Positions 1 to 7,214 of a stretch of DNA of 16,992 bases are shown here, in pieces. The notes beneath the pieces are model-generated. The model worked only from the letters and a program-made list of their open reading frames with translations, was not told the DNA's origin and searched no databases. Position numbers and translations under genes: made by a program. The stretch is from positions 1-16,992 of the forward strand of contig JAHYYD010000022.1 in assembly GCA_019425105.1 (NCBI GenBank). Reading direction: 5' to 3'. Origin of the DNA: Actinomycetota bacterium. GTDB lineage: Bacteria > Actinomycetota > Actinomycetes > Actinomycetales > Actinomycetaceae. The stretch's first letter is position 1. Every line of letters begins with the position of its first letter.

Positions 1-72
1 AAGATGATCCCGATCACCTGCTTCCCCTTCGGCAAGGCCGTCATCGACGACCCGAGCGCATCCATCCTCTGA
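1..72 (+). CDS. C-terminal end of a YccF-like inner-membrane protein (partial)
   Basis: An open frame enters from the left edge and stops at TGA 70-72, leaving 23 residues. The fragment reads KMIPITCFPFGKAVID and then a short polar tail. This resembles the end of YccF-domain (DUF307) proteins, where a last membrane-proximal segment of the form FK-x-xPI-x-x-xPFG-(K/R)-x-V closes the domain. The gene is cut by the window, so start, length and operon are not visible. The next gene begins 19 bases downstream on the same strand but has its own promoter-like hexamer. The family call rests on a very short match from memory; another small membrane protein is possible. Confidence 0.5.
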   Translation, partial: KMIPITCFPFGKAVIDDPSASIL

Positions 73-79
73 CGCGTCC

Positions 80-85
80 TACACT
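80..85 (+). promoter_or_regulatory. Leaderless -10 hexamer for the YbaK gene
   Basis: TACACT (TANNNT pattern) lies exactly 6 bases before ATG 92. Transcription starting at the A of ATG would place this hexamer at -12 to -7, the arrangement of leaderless actinobacterial mRNAs. No convincing -35 or Shine-Dalgarno sequence is visible. Confidence 0.5.
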
Positions 86-91
86 GGGGTC

Positions 92-601
92 ATGGCTCGG
101 AAACACAACAAAGAACACGGCGGCGGCCCCACCCACGCCATCGAGGCGCTCACGGCGGCCGGCGTTGCTTTTACCATCCACGAGTACGAGCACGACCCGG
201 CCGCCCGGGCGTTCGGTGAAGAAACCGTTGAAAAACTGGGCATTGACCCCACCCAAGCGTTTAAGACGCTCATGGTACGCCTGGAGCCCACCGGCGAGTT
301 CGTCGTCGGTTGCGTGCCCGCCCTGGCTCACCTGTCCATGAAACTGATCGCCAAGGCCGCAGGTGCGAAGAGCGCCGCCATGGCCGACCCTGCCGTCGCA
401 CAGCGCCGCACCGGCTACGTCGTGGGCGGGATCAGCCCACTCGGGCAAACCACTGCGCACCGGCTGTTCATCGACTCGGCGTGCCTGGACCACGAGACCA
501 TGATCGTCTCGGGCGGGCGCCGAGGCCTGAGCGTCGAACTGAGCCCCCTCGACCTCGTCGAGCTGACGGATGCTGAGGTCACGGACCTCGCCCAGGTCTG
601 A
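92..601 (+). CDS. ybaK: Cys-tRNA(Pro)/Cys-tRNA(Cys) deacylase, YbaK/EbsC family
   Basis: This 169-residue protein has the length and layout of YbaK. These are cytoplasmic trans-editing enzymes that hydrolyse cysteine mis-attached to tRNA(Pro) by prolyl-tRNA synthetase. Visible hallmarks are FKTLMV at about 57-62, with Lys58 matching the essential lysine of the family, and GYVVGGISPLGQ at 108-119, the conserved glycine-rich substrate loop. The start at 92 is the only ATG giving the complete N-terminal fold (HAIEALTAAGV-type helix at 15-25). It is preceded by a -10-like hexamer and not by a Shine-Dalgarno sequence, so the message is probably leaderless. The gene appears monocistronic: the downstream toxin-antitoxin pair has a separate promoter 90 bases beyond the stop. 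Family assignment is firm; substrate range is inferred from the family. Confidence 0.9.
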   Translation: MARKHNKEHGGGPTHAIEALTAAGVAFTIHEYEHDPAARAFGEETVEKLGIDPTQAFKTLMVRLEPTGEFVVGCVPALAHLSMKLIAKAAGAKSAAMADPAVAQRRTGYVVGGISPLGQTTAHRLFIDSACLDHETMIVSGGRRGLSVELSPLDLVELTDAEVTDLAQV

Positions 602-691
602 CCCCGGCCGGATTTAAACTCCGACTCGGCTGTTTGAGCATGCCGACTTCAATTGCGGGAATCCAGTCGATACCCGTGCATACTCAGGCAT

Positions 692-721
692 CTGTCACAC
701 ATCTGATGGGCGTTGTACAAT
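692..721 (+). promoter_or_regulatory. Promoter and possible autoregulatory operator of the toxin-antitoxin pair
   Basis: CTGTCA (692-697), an 18-base spacer and TACAAT (716-721) resemble a vegetative promoter. The -10 overlaps the perfect palindrome TTGTACAA at 713-720, and a second GTACA follows at 729-733, with the two GTAC centres 14 bases apart. RelB/DinJ antitoxins are ribbon-helix-helix proteins that usually repress their own promoter, so these are candidate operator half-sites. The operator role is inference. Confidence 0.45.
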
Positions 722-755
722 GAAAGTCGTACATTCGTCTGAAAGGTGTGGCGAT

Positions 756-1034
756 ATGAAAACGGCGACGCTGAACATGCGTGTGGATCCAAGTGTGAAG
801 GAAGAAGCTGAGAGGGTGTATGCCCAGTTCGGCATGAACCTCACGGATGCTGTCAATGTATTCCTTCATAAGTCGATCATGGAGGGCGGCTTGCCCTTCG
901 ACTTGCGCCAACCTCGCTATAACGCTGAAACTGAGCTAGCTATGCGCGAGGCTCGCGACATCGCCGCAGGGCGTGTTGCCGCTACCCGTTACGCGTCCGC
1001 GGCACAAGCGTTCGCGGATGTCGATGATGAGTGA
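756..1034 (+). CDS. dinJ: RelB/DinJ family antitoxin
   Basis: With the start at ATG 756 the protein is 92 residues. The upstream in-frame ATG at 720 would add 12 unlikely residues and overlaps the -10. The 756 start has an AAGG-type ribosome site (742-747) and begins with the usual ribbon-helix-helix strand (TATLNMRVDP, 3-12). The middle carries GLPFDL (45-50), a strong DinJ hallmark, followed by an acidic-ended C-terminal half that would wrap the toxin. DinJ neutralises the YafQ ribonuclease by binding it and represses the operon. The toxin gene starts inside the last codons of this one, the normal coupling for this pair. Codon use is visibly more A/T-tolerant than in the flanking genes, in keeping with horizontal arrival. 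The family is certain; the RelB versus DinJ label is by similarity. Confidence 0.85.
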   Translation: MKTATLNMRVDPSVKEEAERVYAQFGMNLTDAVNVFLHKSIMEGGLPFDLRQPRYNAETELAMREARDIAAGRVAATRYASAAQAFADVDDE

Positions 1035-1323
1035 GCCTCAGCGGGGCCAGCGTGCCCTCGTGATGACCAGTCAATTCAAGAAGGATTTGAAGAGGGCTCG
1101 TAAACGAGGGCTTCCTATCAAGGAGCTTGAAGCGGTCATTGACCTCATTCTTGCGGGTGAAGTGTTGCCTCCCCAGCGGAGGGATCATCTCCTGACTGGG
1201 AACTATGCGGGTTTTCGTGAATGTCATATTCGGCCAGATTGGCTGTTGATTTATCTGGATGAGCCGGAGATCTGCGTCGTGACGGCAATTCGTACGGGAT
1301 CCCACTCAGACCTGTTTCAATAA
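1027..1323 (+). CDS. yafQ: YafQ-type mRNA interferase toxin
   Basis: This RelE-superfamily toxin is expected to cleave mRNA in the ribosomal A site until bound by DinJ. From ATG 1027 it is 98 residues, slightly longer than E. coli YafQ. The residues reported as important in E. coli YafQ all have counterparts: His54 (RRDHLL), His67, Asp71 and Trp72 (CHIRPDW, 66-72), and His93 and Phe97 (GSHSDLF, 91-97). So it looks intact and active. ATGs at 1018 and 1024 are alternative starts; 1027 gives a short overlap with the antitoxin stop at 1034, typical of translational coupling. A longer frame back to 973 lies inside the antitoxin and lacks a ribosome site. Base composition matches the antitoxin, not the GC-rich neighbours. 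No third gene accompanies the pair. Confidence 0.88.
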   Translation: MSEPQRGQRALVMTSQFKKDLKRARKRGLPIKELEAVIDLILAGEVLPPQRRDHLLTGNYAGFRECHIRPDWLLIYLDEPEICVVTAIRTGSHSDLFQ

Positions 1324-1355
1324 CCGCTGTTTGCTTCCGTGAGATACGAGATCAT

Positions 1356-2048
1356 ATGGTTGACATGACTGAACTAAGCCGCCGCGGGCGCGCCGCCTAC
1401 TGGGTGGTTGCCGCCCTCGCCTGGGCGGGCGTCGCTGCCACCCTCATCATTACGGCCTTCGATGGCTACGCTGCGCCGACATACGTCGAGGAGGGCCTGT
1501 TTGCAGGCGCCGCTCACGGCTGGGCGGGTGCGCCCGAGCGTCTCATCAATTGCCTGTCCTACTTCACCGAGCTATCCAACATCATGGTTGCGATCATCTC
1601 GACCCTCCTCGCGCGCCGAGGCCGCGTCGGGGCGTGGGGGAGGGCCACGCACCTGTGCGCGCTCATGATGATCACCGTGACCGCCATCGTTTATGCGATC
1701 CTCATCGGCCCCTACGAGGTCCTCTCCGGCTTCGCGCTCGTCACCAACCCGCTGCAACATATCGTTGTCCCCGCCGCCTTCGTGGGGACTGCTGCGCTCG
1801 CGGGTCCGCGCGGCGGCATTACGTGGGCGACGCTGGGACGCGCCCTGCTGATTCCGGTCGCGTGGGTGGCGTACACGCTCGTGCGAGGCTCCTTCACGCA
1901 CCAATACCCCTACGGCTTCGTGAACGTCTGGCGCATCGGCTACGCGCAGGTCGCCATCAACATCGTCGCGATCCTGATCGGTGCCCTGCTTTTCATGGCG
2001 CTCTTCGCGGGCGCGGACTGGCTGATTCGCAAGGCGTCTCGGCGCTGA
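1356..2048 (+). CDS. Pr6Pr family membrane protein
   Basis: This 230-residue hydrophobic protein has about six transmembrane segments, near 13-35, 66-86, 99-119, 131-149, 161-179 and 196-218, with a basic C-terminus (RKASRR). Conserved-looking blocks are YFTELSN (69-75) at the start of helix 2, HIVVP (135-139) in helix 4 and YPYGFVN (184-190) before helix 6. These match the Pr6Pr-type membrane family, whose biochemical function is not established. The start could be ATG 1356 or ATG 1365; both lack a clear Shine-Dalgarno sequence, and I keep the longer one. A TTGCTT/TATGGT pair at 1331-1360 could be a promoter, but its spacing does not decide the start. It is not obviously linked in function to the toxin pair upstream or the VOC gene downstream. 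Confidence 0.7.
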   Translation: MVDMTELSRRGRAAYWVVAALAWAGVAATLIITAFDGYAAPTYVEEGLFAGAAHGWAGAPERLINCLSYFTELSNIMVAIISTLLARRGRVGAWGRATHLCALMMITVTAIVYAILIGPYEVLSGFALVTNPLQHIVVPAAFVGTAALAGPRGGITWATLGRALLIPVAWVAYTLVRGSFTHQYPYGFVNVWRIGYAQVAINIVAILIGALLFMALFAGADWLIRKASRR

Positions 2049-2089
2049 CGGTCTGTGCGTCTCCCGGACACAGTCCCGTATGGGGTTGC

Positions 2090-2095
2090 TAGAGT
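2090..2095 (+). promoter_or_regulatory. Leaderless -10 hexamer for the VOC gene
   Basis: TAGAGT (TANNNT) ends exactly 6 bases before ATG 2102, so transcription is likely to start on the start codon. No good -35 is seen. Confidence 0.5.
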
Positions 2096-2101
2096 GAGGC
2101 A

Positions 2102-2566
2102 ATGAGCAGCGAACCCGGCCTCGTTCCAGAACTTGCAGTCACGGACTACGAGGCCTCCAAACGATTCTGGTGCGACCTCGTTGGCTTCTCTCTGAGATAC
2201 GAGCGTCCCGAAGAGGGATTCGGATACCTCGTTTTAGGTAGCGCGCACCTGATGCTCGACCAGATCAACCAAGGCAGGACGTGGGCGACCGGCACGCTTG
2301 AGGCCCCACTCGGTCGCGGGATCAACCTCGAGATCCAGGTTGCACCTCTGGACGCCGCGTGGGAGCGCCTCACGCAGGCGCAGTGGCCGATCTTTGTTGA
2401 ACCCGAAGAGAAGTGGTACCGGGCGGGCGATGTGGAGATCGGCGTCCGGCAGTTCCTCATCCAGGACCCCGACGGATATCTCGTGCGCCTCCAGGAGGAG
2501 ATCGGAGAGCGGCCCATGTCCAAGGCGCATCCGGATCGGCCGTGGGATCTACACAGCAGCGACTGA
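2102..2566 (+). CDS. VOC superfamily protein, bleomycin-resistance-protein-like
   Basis: This 154-residue protein has the paired beta-alpha-beta-beta-beta layout of the vicinal oxygen chelate fold. It opens with PELAVTDYEASKRFW (9-23), followed by DLVGFSLRYE (25-34). That is the same arrangement as the Ble bleomycin-binding proteins (a PxLxxxDxxxAxxFW-type first helix, then GF). The second half ends with QFLIQDPDGYLVRLQEEIG (117-135), the usual DP(D/A)G turn and last strand. Ble proteins dimerise and sequester glycopeptide drugs of the bleomycin/phleomycin group, but many homologues have other or unknown roles, so resistance is only a possibility. The tail after 135 is family-atypical and polar. 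The gene is convergent with the helicase, 43 bases between stops. Confidence 0.75.
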   Translation: MSSEPGLVPELAVTDYEASKRFWCDLVGFSLRYERPEEGFGYLVLGSAHLMLDQINQGRTWATGTLEAPLGRGINLEIQVAPLDAAWERLTQAQWPIFVEPEEKWYRAGDVEIGVRQFLIQDPDGYLVRLQEEIGERPMSKAHPDRPWDLHSSD

Positions 2567-2609
2567 GGGCCGCTGTTTCGCCCACGCGGTGAAGGTGGGG
2601 TGACGAACC

Positions 2610-5360
2610 CTAGCGCGGCCCGACCGTGACCGTCGCCAGGGCAACGCGGTTCGCCTCGTCCGAGGCGGGCACGTCCACGAGGGCGACGATGCGCCAGTCC
2701 ATGTCCTCATCCGAGTCGAACAGGATCTGCGTAGCCAGCCAGAACGTGCCCGCCGCAGCCTGATCCATCGCGTCCGCGATCGCCTCGATGCGCGCCACCT
2801 GGGCGCGCTCGACATCCGACGAAACCACAGCGGGGGCCAGCTCCAGCACGTCCTCGCGGGTCGGGGCCTCGTTCAGGGAACACAGTGACAGGGCGCGCGC
2901 ACGCTGGTCGATGCCGATCCACTCGTGCTCCGCCCAGTAGCGCTCGAGCACCGCGTCCCACTCGTCCTCGCCCCACGGGGCGACCACCGGGGTGCGCGAG
3001 GCCTCGTCCAGACGCGCCAAGGCCTCGACGTTGTCGCGGCTCATCGCCTCCACGCGCTCGAACAGGGCACCACGGATCGCCGTGCGGAACGCGTGACGGT
3101 TCGCGCTGAAGGGAACGGTCCCGTCCTCCCGGGCGCCAAACGCGAGCTCGGCACCCTCCGTACCGTCGCCATCGGACGCGGGGAGGGCCTGACCCGTGGA
3201 CATGGCCTCCCACTCGTCCAGCAGCGAGGAGTCGACCGCGCGGATCAGCGCCGACAGCCACGCAATGATCGAACGCAGCTCGTCCGTCATCAGCTCGTCC
3301 GGCACGATCTGGCGCAGCGCCCGGTACGCGTCCGTCAGGTAGCGCAGCACGATGCCCTCGGAGCGGCCCACGTCGTAGCGGCCCACGATCCCCGTGAACG
3401 TCAGCGCGTTCTCGATCATCTCGCGCACGACCGACTTCGGGGAAATCTCCTGATCCTCGATCCACGGGTTCGCGTGCAGGTACACCGCGAACGCGTCCCC
3501 CAGCAGATCGGCCAGCGGGCGCGGCCACGTGACCTCCTCGAGGGCGGCCATGCGCTCGTCGTACTCCATGCCCTGCGCCTTCATCGCGGCCACGGCCTCG
3601 GCGCGCGCGGCCTTCTCCTGCGCGAACAGGAGCGGGCGCGGATCCTCCAGGACCGACTCGATGACCGAGACGACGTCCAGGGCGAAGGTCGGGGACTCCG
3701 GATCCAACAGTTCGAGAGCCGCCAGCGCAAAGGGGGAGAGCGGCTGGTTGAGCGCGAAGTCATCCGGCAGGTCGGTGGCCGCACGCAGGCGAGGCTCACC
3801 CGACGCCGAGGCCTCGGCTGAAGACACGTGCTCGACGACGCCCGCCTGCTTCATCGACGTGTAGATCTCACCTAGGCGGCGCAGGTGCGGGTTGCGATCC
3901 GTGGGCGGATCGTCGTTGTTGCGCGCCAGCCACACGAGGTGCTCGCCCGGGTCACGCCCGGCCGTAGGCGCACCGGCCAGCACGTTGAGGACCATCGCGT
4001 GCGTCATCTCGAAGCGACTGGTGAGCTGCTCGGGAGCCGCATCCACCAGGCGCTCGAAGGTCGAGCGCGTCCACGAGATCTCGCCCTCGCCCGGGCCCTT
4101 GCGTTTCTTCGCGGACTTCTTCGCGGCGCGCTTGGCCTCGCGGGCGTCGCGTGCGGCCTCCTGTGCGGCGCTCAGGCGTGCGCGCTCGCGGGCGGCGTCG
4201 ACCTCGTGCTCGGGGGCCAGGACGCGCACGAAACCGACCGTGTCGAAGCCGGCGCGGCCCGCGCGGCCCGCGATCTGGTGGAACTCGCGCGCGCTCACGT
4301 GACGCATGCGGCGCCCGTCGTACTTGACGAGCGACGTCATCAGCACCGTGCGGATCGGCACGTTGATGCCCACGCCCAAGGTGTCCGTGCCGCACACGAT
4401 CGGCAGCAGGCCCGCCTGCGTGAGGCGCTCGACGAGGCGGCGGTAGCGCGGCAGCATGCCCGCGTGGTGCACGCCGATGCCCTGCGCGAGCAGAGACTTC
4501 AGGGTCTGCCCGAAGCCCTTCGTAAACGACACGCCCGCCAGCTGCGCGGCGATCGCCTTCTTCTGCTCGGGAGAAATCAGCGAGGAACGATCAAACGACT
4601 GCGCGGTCGCCACGGCGTCGCGCTGGGAGAAGTGCACGATGTAGACGGGCCAGCGGCCCTCGCCCAGCAGCCGCTCGACCGTGTCGGGCAGGCGGTCCAC
4701 AACGTACTCGAACTCGAGGGGCACGGGGCGTTCCGCGTCGTCGATGAGGGACACGCCGCGCCCGGTGCGTTCCTTCCACGCGCGCTCGAAACGCGTCGTG
4801 TCGCCCAGCGTCGCGCTCATCGCGACCACCTGCGGGGTCCTCAGCTCCAGGAGCGGCACCTGCCATGCCCAGCCGCGCTGACGGTCCCCGTAGAAGTGGA
4901 ACTCGTCCATGACGATCATGTCCGCGTCCAGCGTGGGCCCCTCGCGCAGCGACTGGTTCGCGAGGATCTCGGCCGTGCAGCAGATGATGGGCGCGTCGGC
5001 GTTGAGGGATACGTCGCCGGTCACCATACCGACGTTATCCGCGCCGAACAGGGACACCAGATCGAAAAACTTCTCCGACACCAGGGCCTTGAGTGGCGCC
5101 GTGTAGTAGGACCGACCCCCGTGTGCCATCGACGTGAAGTGCGCGGCCAGCGCGATCATCGACTTGCCCGACCCCGTGGGGGTCGCCGCAATCACGTGGT
5201 TACCCGCCAGGATTTCGACCAGGGCCTCCTCCTGGTGGGGGTAGAGCGGACGCCCGGTTCCCTGCGCCCACGACACGAAGGCCTCGTACAGGGCATCGTC
5301 GTCGCCTAGGCGGCCCTCGTCCTCCAGGTCGTCCAGGATCTCGTTCAAAGTCGCGCTCAT
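2610..5360 (-). CDS. DEAD/DEAH-box (Ski2-like) helicase with DUF3516-type C-terminal region
   Basis: This 916-residue superfamily 2 helicase is typical of actinobacteria. Motifs, numbered from ATG 5360, are: Walker A ATPTGSGKS (59-67), TAPLKAL (motif Ia, about 87-93), DEFH (152-155, a DEVH-box variant), SATL (182-185), GTDTLGVGIN (324-333) and QIAGRAGRAG (362-371, arginine fingers). All the canonical ATPase and unwinding motifs seem intact. A lysine-rich linker (about 405-425, KRAAKKSAKKRK) leads into a long C-terminal half resembling DUF3516, which accompanies this helicase type. The role is probably RNA unwinding or turnover; the substrate is not known from sequence. I prefer ATG 5360 (MSATLNEI) over the in-frame ATG at 5387, because a -10-like GACAAT sits exactly 6 bases before it. 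The gene stands alone between a convergent and a divergent neighbour. Confidence 0.88.
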   Translation of the reverse strand: MSATLNEILDDLEDEGRLGDDDALYEAFVSWAQGTGRPLYPHQEEALVEILAGNHVIAATPTGSGKSMIALAAHFTSMAHGGRSYYTAPLKALVSEKFFDLVSLFGADNVGMVTGDVSLNADAPIICCTAEILANQSLREGPTLDADMIVMDEFHFYGDRQRGWAWQVPLLELRTPQVVAMSATLGDTTRFERAWKERTGRGVSLIDDAERPVPLEFEYVVDRLPDTVERLLGEGRWPVYIVHFSQRDAVATAQSFDRSSLISPEQKKAIAAQLAGVSFTKGFGQTLKSLLAQGIGVHHAGMLPRYRRLVERLTQAGLLPIVCGTDTLGVGINVPIRTVLMTSLVKYDGRRMRHVSAREFHQIAGRAGRAGFDTVGFVRVLAPEHEVDAARERARLSAAQEAARDAREAKRAAKKSAKKRKGPGEGEISWTRSTFERLVDAAPEQLTSRFEMTHAMVLNVLAGAPTAGRDPGEHLVWLARNNDDPPTDRNPHLRRLGEIYTSMKQAGVVEHVSSAEASASGEPRLRAATDLPDDFALNQPLSPFALAALELLDPESPTFALDVVSVIESVLEDPRPLLFAQEKAARAEAVAAMKAQGMEYDERMAALEEVTWPRPLADLLGDAFAVYLHANPWIEDQEISPKSVVREMIENALTFTGIVGRYDVGRSEGIVLRYLTDAYRALRQIVPDELMTDELRSIIAWLSALIRAVDSSLLDEWEAMSTGQALPASDGDGTEGAELAFGAREDGTVPFSANRHAFRTAIRGALFERVEAMSRDNVEALARLDEASRTPVVAPWGEDEWDAVLERYWAEHEWIGIDQRARALSLCSLNEAPTREDVLELAPAVVSSDVERAQVARIEAIADAMDQAAAGTFWLATQILFDSDEDMDWRIVALVDVPASDEANRVALATVTVGPR

Positions 5361-5366
5361 ACTCCC

Positions 5367-5372
5367 ATTGTC
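5367..5372 (-). promoter_or_regulatory. Leaderless -10-like hexamer for the helicase
   Basis: On the minus strand GACAAT (one mismatch to TACAAT) ends 6 bases before ATG 5360. The spacing is identical to that of three other genes here. It supports the internal start over the ATG at 5387, which would lie upstream of this hexamer. Confidence 0.4.
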
Positions 5373-5486
5373 CCAGAGTGCGCCCACGTCTGCGTCCCCG
5401 CACCGCCGGGCCCTTCCCGCAGCTCATCGACGAGGCCGGGGCGGAGTCCGTGCTCACGGGTGGCCATGCGCGTGGCGAGACGTCGC

Positions 5487-5515
5487 CTGCCAGGCGCGAA
5501 GCCCTGTGGCAAGAT
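5487..5515 (+). promoter_or_regulatory. Possible promoter of the AGCS symporter gene
   Basis: CTGCCA (5487-5492), a 17-base spacer and CAAGAT (5510-5515) are a weak match to a vegetative promoter. It would give a leader of roughly 90 bases containing the hairpin CGCGGG/CCCGCG at 5536-5552. I looked for a glycine riboswitch core in this leader and did not see one. Confidence 0.25.
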
Positions 5516-5613
5516 GAACGGGTCCCATTACAACGCGCGGGTGCGTCCCGCGAAGCGCGCGAGGCCCCGCGACGCAACCATGGCCTCGTCGATAGACACC
5601 CCGGGAGGCTCCT

Positions 5614-7098
5614 GTGGAACACATTGCCCAGATCGAGCAGCACATCGCTGACTGGATCACGATGCACCTGACGATCTTTATCCTGATCGGCGTGGGCCTC
5701 GTCCTGACGGTCGTCTCCCGCGCCGTGCAGCTGCGTCTCTTCCCGGAGATGGTGCGCACGGTTCTCGGATCGCGCAAGGGAGCCGACGGCGGCATCTCCT
5801 CCTTCCAGGCCTTCGCGATCTCACTGGCCGCGCGCGTGGGCATCGGCAACGTGTTCGGCGTGGCCGCGGCGCTTATGTTTGGCGGCCCGGGCGCGATCTT
5901 CTGGATGTGGGTCGTGGCCCTGGTCGGCATGGCGACCGCGTTCTTCGAGGCGACGCTGGCCCAGATCTTCAAGGTGAAGCACTCCGATGGTTCCTTCCGC
6001 GGCGGCCCGGCCTACTACATCAAGCGCGGCATGAAGAACCGCGTCCTGGCCAACGTCTTCGCCGTCATCACGGTAGTGACCTGCGGCGTCGTCATCACGT
6101 CCGTGCAGTCCAACGCGATTGCGGGCACGCTCACGAGCGCCTTCGGGGAGGCCGCCAAGCAGCCCCTGCCCGGCGCGGGCGGCTTCTCCGCCGCCCAGCT
6201 CACGGTCGCCGGCCTCATCTTCGTCTTCTCCGCGATGGTCATCTTCGGCGGCATCCGCACCGTCGCCCGCGTCACCGAGTGGATGGCCCCGATCATGGCG
6301 ACCGTCTACGTCATTATGGTCGCCATCGTCTGCCTCATGAACATCACGCAGTTCGGCACCGTGCTGGGCCAGATCTTCACCTCCGCCTTCTCCGTGGACG
6401 CCACCGTCGGCGGCCTGGGCGGCGGCATCATCGCCGCGATGGTCAACGGCACCAAGCGCGGCCTCTTCTCCAACGAGGCCGGCCAGGGTACCGCTCCCAA
6501 CGCCGCCGCGACCGCGACCGTGTCCCACCCGGTGCGCCAGGGCCTCATCCAGTCCCTGGGCGTCTTCATCGACACCCGCGTCGTGTGCACCGCGCCCGAC
6601 TTCGCCATCCTCATCGCAGCCGACAAGCTCTGGGCCGGCGCGGACGTCAACCCCTCCAACCTGACGACCCTGGCCGTGGCCCACGAGCTGGGCGCGTGGA
6701 CGATCGTCCCCATGGCGATCCTCATCTTCGTCCTGGCCTACTCCTCGATCATCGCCGCCTACGTCTACTCCGACACGAACATGTCCTTCGTCTTCGGTGA
6801 CGCGCGCTGGGCGAGCTGGACCGTGCGCGTCGTGTGCGTGCTCTCTGCGACGATCGGCGCGCTGCTGACCCTGGACGTCGTGTGGAACGCCGTCGACATC
6901 GCGATGGCGGTCATGACGATCACGAACCTGGTCGCCCTGGTCTTCCTGGCCCGCTGGGTGCTCGGCGCGCTGCGCGACTACGAGACGCAGCGTCGAGGCG
7001 GCATCGAGGAACCCGTCTTCGTGGGCGAGAAGAACCCGCTGCTGCCCGGCGACGTTCCCGGCAGCGTCTGGAAGCGTCCCAAGCACAAGAAGAAGTAA
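5614..7098 (+). CDS. AGCS family sodium:alanine/glycine symporter
   Basis: This 494-residue membrane protein has about ten or eleven hydrophobic helices and imports alanine or glycine with sodium. Family hallmarks are RVGIGNVFGVAAAL (74-87), GGPGAIFWMWV (90-100), FFEATLAQIFKVK (110-122), GGPAYYIKRGM (130-140) and SNEAGQGTAPNAAAT (286-300). The start is GTG 5614, with GGGAGG at 5603-5608 five bases upstream. An oddity is the helix after the NEAG motif, FIDTRVVCTAPDF (318-330). The usual family version has hydrophobic residues where Arg322 stands and TAT-type residues where Pro327 and Asp328 stand. The tail (VWKRPKHKKK) is basic and probably cytoplasmic. The gene appears monocistronic, with a strong hairpin 17 bases past its stop. 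Exact substrate is unproven. Confidence 0.9.
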   Translation: MEHIAQIEQHIADWITMHLTIFILIGVGLVLTVVSRAVQLRLFPEMVRTVLGSRKGADGGISSFQAFAISLAARVGIGNVFGVAAALMFGGPGAIFWMWVVALVGMATAFFEATLAQIFKVKHSDGSFRGGPAYYIKRGMKNRVLANVFAVITVVTCGVVITSVQSNAIAGTLTSAFGEAAKQPLPGAGGFSAAQLTVAGLIFVFSAMVIFGGIRTVARVTEWMAPIMATVYVIMVAIVCLMNITQFGTVLGQIFTSAFSVDATVGGLGGGIIAAMVNGTKRGLFSNEAGQGTAPNAAATATVSHPVRQGLIQSLGVFIDTRVVCTAPDFAILIAADKLWAGADVNPSNLTTLAVAHELGAWTIVPMAILIFVLAYSSIIAAYVYSDTNMSFVFGDARWASWTVRVVCVLSATIGALLTLDVVWNAVDIAMAVMTITNLVALVFLARWVLGALRDYETQRRGGIEEPVFVGEKNPLLPGDVPGSVWKRPKHKKK

Positions 7099-7114
7099 TA
7101 GCTGCCGACCACCT

Positions 7115-7157
7115 CGCCGGGTGCGCCGGGCACATGTCGTGCCTCGCGCACCCGGCG
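7115..7157 (+). terminator. Strong hairpin after the AGCS gene, no U-tract
   Basis: Outer arms cgccgggtgcgc (7115-7126) and gcgcacccggcg (7146-7157) pair perfectly over 12 bp. An inner ggcac/gtgcc stem closes a 5-base loop (atgtc), with CG/TC mismatches between the two stems. No run of T follows, as is common for actinobacterial terminators. Confidence 0.65.
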
Positions 7158-7202
7158 TCGTGTATGTCGGCGCTGCTCGGCGCGGCGCGCGCGAGGCTGC
7201 GT

Positions 7203-7208
7203 TAGGCT
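7203..7208 (+). promoter_or_regulatory. Leaderless -10 hexamer for the FAH-family gene
   Basis: TAGGCT (TANNNT) ends exactly 6 bases before ATG 7215. No Shine-Dalgarno sequence is present upstream of that ATG. Confidence 0.5.
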
Positions 7209-7214
7209 ACCGGC

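Noticed and set aside
973..1026. Longer N-terminus for the YafQ toxin
   Set aside because: The extension lies wholly inside the antitoxin gene, lacks a ribosome site, and is not part of the YafQ fold.
3885..5309. 474-codon plus-strand frame opposite the helicase
   Set aside because: It is antisense to intact helicase motifs and its composition is typical of a high-GC shadow frame.
5430..5442. ACGAGGCCGGGGC copy as another terminator-type stem
   Set aside because: It has no complementary partner nearby and the same string also arises in coding sequence (for example near 15650), so it is probably chance.
5388..5613. Glycine riboswitch upstream of the AGCS gene
   Set aside because: This is a common context for that riboswitch, but I do not see its conserved core; only a small GC hairpin at 5536-5552 is present.
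5378..5671. Possible small plus-strand gene between helicase and AGCS genes
   Set aside because: No ribosome site or recognisable domain is present, and it overlaps the well-supported GTG start of the symporter in another frame. A remnant cannot be excluded, but nothing supports it.
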